DNA from: JAJDAH01 sp964487605
GTDB lineage: Bacteria; Myxococcota_A; Polyangia; Polyangiales; Polyangiaceae
DNA length: 64,000 nt
Direction of reading: 5' to 3'
Assembly (NCBI GenBank): GCA_964487605.1
Contig: CAZARU010000024.1
Location: 1 to 64,000, forward strand
The position numbers were made by a program, and so were the translations under genes. Below are positions 17,566-25,168 of the stretch, in pieces. Position 1 is the stretch's first letter; every line of letters begins with the position of its first letter. The notes beneath the pieces were generated by a model. It saw only the letters and a list, made by a program, of their open reading frames with translations. It was not told where the DNA came from and did not search any database.

Positions 17566-17772
17566 GGGGATCCCCTTCGCCTCGGAACGGAAAGGTTAGC
17601 TGCTCGCGCTTCGCGCGCTACTACGGAAGAACCATGGTCCGCAACCCGGAGGCCCGAATCGCGCGCCGGGCGGGCCCGGCTTCGGGACGGGGCCCCCGGA
17701 CTTGCGCTCCTCCACTCGTCGGGCAACCGTGGCCACGCGCTCGCCCATCCCCTGCCCCTTCGAACGATCCCC

Positions 17773-19104
17773 ATGACCGACACGTCGAGCGCGGCCCGGC
17801 CCGGTGGCGAGGCGCACCGCCCGCGCTCCGCGGAGGTGGAGACGTGGACGATCGAGAAGCTGGTGCCCGGGGGACTCGGCATGGCGCGCCTCCCGGACGG
17901 TCGGGTCGGGTTCGCGCGCTTCACCGCCCCGGGTGATCGCATTTCGCCCGAGCGCGTGACCCGCAAGAAGCGTCACGCCACGGCGGAGACGTGGACGCTC
18001 GTCGAGGGTGGCGAGCACCGGGTGGAGCCGCCCTGCCGCTGGCTCGAAGCGTGCGGCGCGTGCGACTTCATGCACCTGGACGAGGACGCCCAGCGAACCG
18101 CCAAGGCGAGCCTCGTCGGCGAGGCGCTGCGCCGCACCGGTGGCTTCGATGCCGCGCCCCCGGTCGCGGTCGTGACGGCAGGACCCGCTCTCGGCTACCG
18201 CGGTCGTGTCCGCCTGCACGTGTCCGGCGATGGCCGCCTGGGGTTCCACGGACGCGGAAGCCACGACGTGGTCGAGTTCGACGAGTGCGCCGTCTGCTCG
18301 CCCGGTGTGACGGCCGGCATCGTCGCTCTCCGGAATGCCGCTGCTGAGCACGCAGGGGCCCTGGCCGAGTTCTCCGAGGTCGAGATCCGGGAAGCGCCGG
18401 AGGGTGCGCCGCTGGCCTTCCATTTCCGCCGCCCCGAGCGAGCACCGCCCGGCGGCCGGGGCGCGCGTCTCGTCGAGCACCTGGGGCGGCAGCACGCCGT
18501 GAGCATCGCCGGCGAGCGGCGCGATCGCGGCGCGGTTCAGCGCTGGCCGCTCGGCGGCGGGATCGTGCTCGAAGCGCCACCCGGTGCGTTCACGCAGGTC
18601 AACTGGGCCGTGAATCGGCTCCTCGTGACGCACGTCGTGGAGCGAGCGAGCGAGCTGGGCCTCCGATCGTTCTGCGACCTCTTCGGTGGCGCGGGAAACT
18701 TCTCGCTTCCGCTGGCGGGGGCGGGCCTGGACGGCGTCCTCGTGGAGGCCAACCCCCTGTCCGTCGGCGCGGCGCGGGCGAGCGCGGGCCGCGGTCCAGG
18801 ACGGTTGGAGGTCATCGCGGACGATGCGGCCGCTACGGCCGCGAGGCTGGCGGCCGACGCGCGCACGTTCGATCTCGTGGTGCTGGACCCTCCTCGCGAG
18901 GGCGCGCGCGAGCTCGTGCCCGACGTCGCTCGCCTCGCGCGACGCGCGATCGCCTACTGCTCGTGCGACCCGGTGACCCTCGCTCGCGATCTCGCGGCGC
19001 TACGGGCCCGCGGATGGCGGCTCGCCGAGGTCACGGCCTTCGACATGTTCCCGCAGACGCACCACGTCGAGACGGTGGCGTGGATGCTCCCCGCGGGCGC
19101 CTGA
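17773..19104 (+). CDS. rlmD: RlmD/TrmA-type 23S rRNA (uracil-5-)-methyltransferase
   Basis: 443 residues. An N-terminal TRAM-like RNA-binding segment (VETWTIEKLVPGGLGMARLPDG) precedes a [4Fe-4S] motif C-x5-C-x2-C (CRWLEACGAC, with a fourth candidate in FDECAVC) as in RlmD/RumA. The SAM-binding Rossmann part shows FCDLFGGAGNFSLPLAG, VVLDPPREG and the catalytic CSCDPVTLARD (Cys398), ending in MFPQTHHVETVAW. It methylates uracil C5 in 23S rRNA (U1939 in E. coli), though the exact uridine may differ. The Fe-S Cys set argues against TrmA. ATG at 17773 without strong SD. Convergent with 19126-19689. Confidence 0.88.
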   Translation: MTDTSSAARPGGEAHRPRSAEVETWTIEKLVPGGLGMARLPDGRVGFARFTAPGDRISPERVTRKKRHATAETWTLVEGGEHRVEPPCRWLEACGACDFMHLDEDAQRTAKASLVGEALRRTGGFDAAPPVAVVTAGPALGYRGRVRLHVSGDGRLGFHGRGSHDVVEFDECAVCSPGVTAGIVALRNAAAEHAGALAEFSEVEIREAPEGAPLAFHFRRPERAPPGGRGARLVEHLGRQHAVSIAGERRDRGAVQRWPLGGGIVLEAPPGAFTQVNWAVNRLLVTHVVERASELGLRSFCDLFGGAGNFSLPLAGAGLDGVLVEANPLSVGAARASAGRGPGRLEVIADDAAATAARLAADARTFDLVVLDPPREGARELVPDVARLARRAIAYCSCDPVTLARDLAALRARGWRLAEVTAFDMFPQTHHVETVAWMLPAGA

Positions 19105-19125
19105 TCCCGGGAGCGCTTCGGCGAG

Positions 19126-19689
19126 TCACACCCGCCAGCGGAGCCGCAGGATCAAGCTGCCGTCGGGTTCGGTGTAGTGGGACTCCGTGACGTCGCGCGC
19201 TCGCCCGAGGCTCAACGCGTACCGGTAAATCTCCGCTATGGCGACCCGAGCGAGCGGTGTCGTGGTGTACGGGTGGTCACGCAGCAGAACCTTGGCGCTG
19301 CCCGGCTGCGCTTCGATCTCGAGCACTCCATGGGTGTGATCGTGCCGCCACAGTTCCGGAGCCTTCTCGAGCATGGTCATCGGCGTCACGAGCCCCAGGA
19401 AGATCTTCCGGACGCGTCCGAACCCGCGGTCCATCATGGCGTCGAGGAAACGGGCGAACTGCGCCTGCTGTCGTGCGGCAGGCCCGTTCCAGACGGCCTC
19501 GTACCAAGCCATGACGTGTCGCTCGGGCACCCACTCGACGTTCACCACGATGCGCTCCAGCGTCGCGTCGCGGGTGTAGTCCGGAAGCAGGGCGGCGATC
19601 GCGGCCACCCCGTCCTTCCCCCAGAGGTCGCTCGCCGCGGCGCGGAACGCCACCAGAATGGTTCCGCGCGCGCAGGGTTCCTCACTCAT
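19126..19689 (-). CDS. Conserved-looking hypothetical protein, 187 aa
   Basis: No signal peptide or membrane segment. The N-terminal two thirds look helical (FRAAASDLWGKDGVAAIAALL, YEAVWNGPAARQQAQFARFLDAMMDRGFGRVRKI); the C-terminal third has alternating hydrophobic strands (HGVLEIEAQPGSAKVLLRDHPY, DGSLILRLRW). This layout recalls the short helix-plus-sheet proteins expanded in myxobacteria (DUF2378 and H-NOX-like folds), but no defining motif is visible, so function is open. Two His occur in DHTHG. It stands alone between a convergent gene and the HDOD gene. Confidence 0.7.
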   Translation of the reverse strand: MSEEPCARGTILVAFRAAASDLWGKDGVAAIAALLPDYTRDATLERIVVNVEWVPERHVMAWYEAVWNGPAARQQAQFARFLDAMMDRGFGRVRKIFLGLVTPMTMLEKAPELWRHDHTHGVLEIEAQPGSAKVLLRDHPYTTTPLARVAIAEIYRYALSLGRARDVTESHYTEPDGSLILRLRWRV

Positions 19690-19742
19690 CGGCGCGAGGA
19701 CTCGTGCCGGCGGCGGTTCCCGGCGTCAATCCCGACGGAGCG

Positions 19743-21887
19743 TCACCCGGTGCTTGCGGCTGCGACGACGCGGAACGTGGACGACTCTGCCGCCACCCCT
19801 CGCGAACCCTCGTTCGTGCAGTGCTCGCTCCACCGGACGCTCGCCGCTGGACGCGACGCGCGGGGCACGCAGGAGTGGGTCGGCACCATGGCGACGCGGA
19901 CGCTCCGGGCAGGCGCCTCGATGGGCTCCTCGGCGGCTCCCTCGTGGTCGCCTGCATGCGGGTCAGGCGCCTGCGCGTCGCCCTCGAGGTCGCCGGCCGA
20001 TTCGTCTTCGGCGTAGTCGAGCGCCGCCCGGTCGAGCGTCGCAACCGACGGCCGCGTCGCGTCCGTGGCTTCCCCCTCCGCCGCCTCCGCGCTCGCGGCG
20101 GACACGGCGGGCGCCTGCTCCGCGACGACGCGCGTCACGTCTGCGGAGCTCGGCGCGAGCGACGCCCCGACCGGCAGATCGTCCTCGGCGTGCCGTTCGA
20201 CGACGGAAGAGGGCACCGGGACGAGCGCCGTCGGCGGCGGACGGTCGGTGGGGATCCGCGACGGAAACTGGGACGGCAGCGCTGCGCCGAGTCCATGGAG
20301 CGAGCGCGCGGTGAGCGGCGAGGGGGCGTCGTCCGCGGGGGGAATCGAGCTCAGCGGCACGATCCGCCCCACCTCGATCATCGGGCCATCGTCGGCGTCG
20401 GGGCGATCGGAGTCGTTGGCGACCACGCCGTAGCGGATCGACGGCGTCGGAAAGCTCGAGCCGAACGGGCTGTCCACGGCCGCCACATCGCGCCGAGGCC
20501 TCGACCACAGAAACCTCACGCGCAAGGACGCGCGACGGCCCACGACGACGCAGATGAGCGCGAACGCCACGGTCAGAGCGGGCGTCACCACGAACTTGGC
20601 GATCCCGTCGCCGGGCAAGCCGTACGCACCGGCGAACGATCCCACGGCGAGCACGGCGAAGCCGACCACGAGCGCGACGCGCGTCGTCTGCGGAAGGACG
20701 TCGTTCCGCTCCGCTTCCCGGAACTCGTCGGCGCACAGCCGACACCACCGCTCGGGACCGACTTCGTGCTCGGGACACACCTGCCCGCGGCACGCCGGAC
20801 AGGCGTTGCCGAACGTCGGCTTCTTGCACACGACGCAGGGAAACTGCCGCGGCGTGTCGAACTCGGCCGGCGCCGACGACGAGGCGGGCTCCCCGACGGC
20901 CGTCCCGAGGGACGGGCGCACCGAGGCGCGGGGGCCCGACGGACGGGGAAGCGACGCCGGCGGCACCTCGCCGCGAAAGGTGGCGCGCGACCTCGCCATG
21001 AGCAGCGACAGATCGTCCCACATGGCCGCGAGCTGCGGTTCCGAGATGTCGAGGTAGGAGGCCGAGTCGCACCTCGCCAGGCGCTCGATCTCGCGCGCCG
21101 CCTCCGGCTGCACCAGGGCGTAGCTCAGGGCGTCGGCGAGCCGCACGGTGTTGACCACCATCGCCGTAGACGTCGAGGTCTCGTACGCCAGCCCGACGCG
21201 ATGGTGCCAGGCGACGACCTTGGGAACGGGTTCGGGAATGCGCCACGCCCGCAGGACGTGCCCGCCGAGCATGGCGTGGTCGAAGCCGAAGCGCTCGCGC
21301 TCGGCGAGATGAATCACGTCGCCCTGGCCGGCGTGGACACGCAGCATCTCCGCGTAGTCCTCGCCCTCGGTCTCCAGCAACATCAGCTTGCCGATGTCGT
21401 GGAGGAACCCGCACGTGAACAGGTCGTCACCGTCGAGCGCCAGATGCCCCGCGAGGTATCGGCTGAGCGCCGCGACGACGTTGGCGTGCTCGATGACGGC
21501 CCCCGCCTCGGCCCCGGCCGAATCGAACAGGTCCAGCACCGCCGCGGTGGTCGCGAGCTGGTGCAGCTTCTCCAGACCGACGAGCGCCGCGGCGTGTCGC
21601 ACGGCGGTGCAGCGCACCTTCAGCCCGAAGCCCGCGGAGTTCACCAGGCGGAGCAGGTGGGCCGAAAGTCCGGGGTCGGTCTCGAGCACCTTCACGATGT
21701 CGTGGATGTGGCACTCCGGGTTGCGGGTGAGCCGCTCGAGGCGCTGCGCCGCCACCGGGAATACCTTGGCACCCACGATCCTGGCGCCGCGCGCCGCCAG
21801 GCTCTCGGCAGCCGCCTTCTCGCCTTCCGCGTCCGGGTCCGCCTGGAACCACAGCTCCTCGTCGATGGTGAAACGCACCAGCGGCAC
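19743..21887 (-). CDS. HDOD-domain signalling protein with Zn ribbon and membrane segments
   Basis: 714 residues. An HDOD domain spans roughly 40-235 (VFPVAAQRLERLTRNPE; LLRLVNSAGFGL; HDIGK at 163-167; HAMLGGHVLRAW); such domains act in motility, cell-cycle or nucleotide signalling. A linker leads to a Cys cluster (351-385: CVVC, CPAC, CPEH, CRLC), a likely pair of zinc ribbons. Two transmembrane helices (about 404-423 and 432-450) and a long disordered acidic/Pro/Ser-rich tail of ~260 residues follow. The His/Asp of HDIGK are kept, so metal binding is possible, unlike many HDOD proteins. No clear output domain. Confidence 0.85.
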   Translation of the reverse strand: MPLVRFTIDEELWFQADPDAEGEKAAAESLAARGARIVGAKVFPVAAQRLERLTRNPECHIHDIVKVLETDPGLSAHLLRLVNSAGFGLKVRCTAVRHAAALVGLEKLHQLATTAAVLDLFDSAGAEAGAVIEHANVVAALSRYLAGHLALDGDDLFTCGFLHDIGKLMLLETEGEDYAEMLRVHAGQGDVIHLAERERFGFDHAMLGGHVLRAWRIPEPVPKVVAWHHRVGLAYETSTSTAMVVNTVRLADALSYALVQPEAAREIERLARCDSASYLDISEPQLAAMWDDLSLLMARSRATFRGEVPPASLPRPSGPRASVRPSLGTAVGEPASSSAPAEFDTPRQFPCVVCKKPTFGNACPACRGQVCPEHEVGPERWCRLCADEFREAERNDVLPQTTRVALVVGFAVLAVGSFAGAYGLPGDGIAKFVVTPALTVAFALICVVVGRRASLRVRFLWSRPRRDVAAVDSPFGSSFPTPSIRYGVVANDSDRPDADDGPMIEVGRIVPLSSIPPADDAPSPLTARSLHGLGAALPSQFPSRIPTDRPPPTALVPVPSSVVERHAEDDLPVGASLAPSSADVTRVVAEQAPAVSAASAEAAEGEATDATRPSVATLDRAALDYAEDESAGDLEGDAQAPDPHAGDHEGAAEEPIEAPARSVRVAMVPTHSCVPRASRPAASVRWSEHCTNEGSRGVAAESSTFRVVAAASTG

Positions 21888-21937
21888 TTACGGCCGCGGC
21901 GAGGCGTTCCTGAAGGGCCGCGGCGGGGGCGCGGCGG

Positions 21938-22777
21938 CTACTCGTCCAACTCCGCGATGTTGCCGGGAAGATCCCGTGACGGCCTCATCCGCCAGACGGG
22001 CGACCGCTTCTCGAGAAAAGCCTTCACCCCCTCGGCAGCATCCGGTTGAGCGCCCACCCAGCCGAAGAGATCGTCCTCGAGCTCCTTGGACCGGCGCCCG
22101 TCGAGCTGCATCACTTGGCGCCACACGAGCCGCTTGGTGATGGCCACCGAGACGGGCGCCGTGTTCCTCGCAATGTCGAGGGCGGTGTCGCGCACCGCAT
22201 CGAGGAGCTGATCGGCCGGTACGACCCGGCTGACGAGCCCGAGCGCGAGGGCCTCCGGGGCCTCGACCATCCGTCCCGTGATCAGGAGGTCGAGCGCCTT
22301 CGCCACGCCGATGAGCCGCGGCAGCATCCAGGTGCTGTTGGCCTCGGGGATGATCCCTCGGCGGTTGAACACGAAACCGATCTTCGCGCGGTCGCTCGCG
22401 ATGCGCAGGTCCCACAGCAACGGCAGAGTCGCGCCGATGCCGACGGCGGCACCGTTGATGGCGGCAATCACCGGCGTCGTCATGTTCCAGGGTCGGACCT
22501 TCGCTTCGAGCGAGGACGCCTCCGCAAACGCCCCGGCGCGCGCGAACGTGCTGCCATCGGAGTCGAGATCGGCTCCGGCACAAAAGTGCTTTCCAGCGCC
22601 CGTGATCACCATCGCGCGAACCTCGTCGTCGCGGTCGAGCTCGTGCATCGCCCCGAAGAGCTCGACGCCCATCGCGGTCGTGTAGGCGTTGAAGCGGTCT
22701 GGCCGGTTCAGGGTGATCGTGGCGACGCGATCGGCGATCTCGACACGAATGAAGCGATGGTCGGACGGTGACGGCAT
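21938..22777 (-). CDS. Enoyl-CoA hydratase/isomerase (crotonase) family protein
   Basis: 279-residue cytosolic crotonase. Seen: VATITLNRPDRFNAYTTAMG near the N-terminus, oxyanion-hole segments HFCAGADLDSDG and NGAAVGIGATLPL, and GIIPEANSTWMLPRLIG, where the Glu matches the catalytic Glu164 position of rat enoyl-CoA hydratase. The other catalytic Glu position is not obvious, so it may act as an isomerase or dehalogenase-type crotonase. It probably serves fatty acid or aromatic acid breakdown. It lies 50 bp before the HDOD gene on the same strand. Confidence 0.88.
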   Translation of the reverse strand: MPSPSDHRFIRVEIADRVATITLNRPDRFNAYTTAMGVELFGAMHELDRDDEVRAMVITGAGKHFCAGADLDSDGSTFARAGAFAEASSLEAKVRPWNMTTPVIAAINGAAVGIGATLPLLWDLRIASDRAKIGFVFNRRGIIPEANSTWMLPRLIGVAKALDLLITGRMVEAPEALALGLVSRVVPADQLLDAVRDTALDIARNTAPVSVAITKRLVWRQVMQLDGRRSKELEDDLFGWVGAQPDAAEGVKAFLEKRSPVWRMRPSRDLPGNIAELDE

Positions 22778-22828
22778 GGCCGCCCATGTTACGCCGAAAC
22801 TTCGCGACGGGGTGGCACCCAGATCCGC

Positions 22829-24790
22829 TCAGTGGCCCGCGTCCGCGTCGAACGACCCCGCCGTGGGCACGCCGCCATCGGCCTCGGCGACGGGGCACTT
22901 CTCTCCGGTGTGCCCGGGCTTCCCTTCGGGGATCTTGCAGGAGTGAACGGCCACCACCCGCGGCCGCGGCAGGTAGACGACCTTGCGCTTCTCTTCCTTC
23001 TTCTTCCCGTCGGAGAACGTGACCTCGCGCGTGACCACCACGGTCCACCCCGCCTGGCCTCCGTACCTGACCTTCTCCTCGTCGGGCTTCAGCGCGTCGT
23101 CCGCTTCCAGGTCGACGGGGGGCTGCACGACGTCGAATCTCCGCGACACCAGGCGCCTCACCCGGCGCCCGCCGTTGTCTCCGAAGAGCCGCACCGTCAC
23201 GTGGGTGGGCCCGACGAACGTCTTCACCAGGACCGCGGCCTCGCTGTCGTTCCTGAAGGCGAGATCCGGCGTCGGGTACGACAGCGTCGCCTCGATGCCC
23301 TCGGGGTAACGCGGAAACCAGTAGCTGTGCGGCTGCCGCGTGACGACGTCGTAACCCCCGTCGAAGATCGTGTTGAAGAAGGTCGTGGCGAACTGGCTGA
23401 TGCCGCCGCCGATCGTCGGCACCATCTCCCCATCGGCGATGCTGGGGGCGGGTACGAAGCCGTCCCCGGCCCTGCGCGGCCCGAGGGTCTCGTTCACCGA
23501 GAACACGGCGCCGGGCGGGACGATGGTCCCGTCGAGGAGCTCCGCGATGCGGTGAATGTTCTTCACGCGGTCCTCGCAGCACGCGTGGTACGTCGTGAAG
23601 CTCGCCACGTGCCCGCGGATGCCGAGCCTGGCGAGATCCTCCGTCGTGACCTCGGGGGCGGCGCTGCGCTCGACGGGCAGCGCGCCGCGACGGTCGGGAC
23701 GCCGCGCGGCCTCGAGCAGGGCCGCCGCCACCGCCGCGGCTCGCACGAGTGTGCCGGCCCGGCTCGGCACCAGCTCGATGCGGTCTCCCTTCACCTCGAA
23801 GCGCGCACTCCGAGGGGGCTCCTCGAGCTGCGACCGCAGCTGTCCGAGCCGCGCCTCCACGGCCTTCTCGTCGAATCTCACTTCGAGCGCCGGACGTGGG
23901 GTCGTTACCAGCAGTGCGACGAGCATCGACGCCACGTCGTCTCTCGAAAGCTCGAGGCGAGCGCTCTCGCCGGGGTTCTGAAGGACCACGGCACCGAGCA
24001 GCGCGTTCGCCTCTGCGACGACCCGATCGACGTCGTCCTTGCCCACGGGCGCCTCGCGGTGGACGAGTGGCAGCACGGCGGCCAGGCCGTTTCCGCGAGC
24101 GACCGACCGCACGAGGGTCTCCATCGCCCGTGGCCTGTCCACGAGGGTGCCCGCACGCGGGTACTCGGGATGCAGTCGCCCATCCCTTTGGGCGAGCCCT
24201 CCTGCGAACGGCGAGTCCTCGACGGCCTCGCCCTCCCAACCGTCGATGGCGCGCTCCACGCGAGCCGCGTCGATGCGCACGGCGAGCGCCACTCGATGCG
24301 AACCGGACAGGCTCCGCAGCCAGAAGCGGAAGCACTCGACCACGCCGCACGATCTTCCGGCAGCGAGGGCGGCGGCCACCGTGCCGTCGACGTCGGCCTC
24401 GAGCCCCACCGACTCGGGATCGAGCTGGAAGACTCTGGACGCGATGGCCACCGGGAGAGGCGTCGTCCTCGCACGGCGCGCCGTCGCTTCGAGGGCGGCG
24501 CGCGCCGCCGTCTCGTCCAGACCCCCGAGCGCAACGTCGGCCACCATCACGCCTCGGACGACTTCGCCGCGTGACAGGACCCGCTCGACGCCGTAGGAGG
24601 AGAGAACCACGACGAAGGCCGTCGCGGCAGTGCCGAAGGCACGGAAGGACCACCGCCGCAGCGACGTGCCGACACCCCGAGCGAGGGACCCTGCGTCGCG
24701 GCCCCGAGTCTCTCCGTCGGCGCGCGCCTCACCGGGCCGGCGCTCGGAGGGCTCGCGTCGAGGGATCGGTTCGGCAGGTGTGCGCGACAA
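22829..24790 (-). CDS. VanW-family (YoaR-like) exported protein
   Basis: About 653 residues. One N-terminal signal-anchor helix (FGTAATAFVVVLSSYGV) is followed by two peptidoglycan-binding-like repeats (RGVMVADVALGGLDETAARAAL; ARFEVKGDRIELVPSRAGTLV), then the VanW core (FTTYHACCEDRVKNIHRIAEL, PPGAVFSVNETLGPR, IGGGISQFATTFFNTIFDGG, TVRLFGDNGGRRV), ending in an acidic tail. VanW proteins accompany vancomycin-resistance loci, but their biochemical role is unknown; cell-wall binding is likely. No ATG lies before the helix, so I use the TTG at 24790; it has no SD and the start is uncertain. It is divergent from the small gene at 24832. Confidence 0.82.
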   Translation of the reverse strand: MSRTPAEPIPRREPSERRPGEARADGETRGRDAGSLARGVGTSLRRWSFRAFGTAATAFVVVLSSYGVERVLSRGEVVRGVMVADVALGGLDETAARAALEATARRARTTPLPVAIASRVFQLDPESVGLEADVDGTVAAALAAGRSCGVVECFRFWLRSLSGSHRVALAVRIDAARVERAIDGWEGEAVEDSPFAGGLAQRDGRLHPEYPRAGTLVDRPRAMETLVRSVARGNGLAAVLPLVHREAPVGKDDVDRVVAEANALLGAVVLQNPGESARLELSRDDVASMLVALLVTTPRPALEVRFDEKAVEARLGQLRSQLEEPPRSARFEVKGDRIELVPSRAGTLVRAAAVAAALLEAARRPDRRGALPVERSAAPEVTTEDLARLGIRGHVASFTTYHACCEDRVKNIHRIAELLDGTIVPPGAVFSVNETLGPRRAGDGFVPAPSIADGEMVPTIGGGISQFATTFFNTIFDGGYDVVTRQPHSYWFPRYPEGIEATLSYPTPDLAFRNDSEAAVLVKTFVGPTHVTVRLFGDNGGRRVRRLVSRRFDVVQPPVDLEADDALKPDEEKVRYGGQAGWTVVVTREVTFSDGKKKEEKRKVVYLPRPRVVAVHSCKIPEGKPGHTGEKCPVAEADGGVPTAGSFDADAGH

Positions 24791-24831
24791 CGGAAGGAGA
24801 ATAAAGTACCGTGGTTCGGAGGAGTTCAACG

Positions 24832-25146
24832 TTGGCCAAAGCGAAGAAAGCGAAGCCCAAGGCACCCCGTGGCCCGGCGAAGCCGGAGCCCCGCGCCGCA
24901 AAGGGGAAGGCGGGTGACTCGGGCGTGGAGAAGCGCTGGCGGGAGTACTGGAAGTGCCGCAAGGAGCTGGAAGACGCCGTCGAGAAGGTGCGAGCGGCTC
25001 GCGAAGCGCTGAACGGGGCCCTGGACGCCGAGCGTTCACGGCGCGAAGCGTTCGAGGACGTGAAACGAACGCTCACGGACCTTCTCGACGTGGAGCCCGC
25101 AGGCCCGCGGCTGCTGACGGCCGCGTCCGAGCAGAAGTCGAACTGA
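24832..25146 (+). CDS. Small Lys/Ala/Pro-rich coiled-coil protein
   Basis: 104 residues from a TTG start with a strong SD (GGAGGAG at 24818-24824, 7 nt upstream). The first ~27 residues are almost only Lys, Ala, Pro, Gly and Arg, like a histone-H1 or AlgP tail and likely to bind nucleic acid or other polyanions. The rest is a charged amphipathic helix (KRWREYWKCRKELEDAVEKV to AFEDVKRTLTDLLD). Function unknown. A GTG at 24811 would add seven residues, but the SD would then be inside the gene. It may share regulation with the divergent VanW gene 41 bp away. Confidence 0.7.
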   Translation: MAKAKKAKPKAPRGPAKPEPRAAKGKAGDSGVEKRWREYWKCRKELEDAVEKVRAAREALNGALDAERSRREAFEDVKRTLTDLLDVEPAGPRLLTAASEQKSN

Positions 25147-25168
25147 GCTCCGCCGTCCCGCCTCGGGG

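Noticed and set aside
24790..25039. Extended start of the VanW gene at 25039
   Set aside because: It would overlap nearly all of the divergent small gene, which has its own strong SD.
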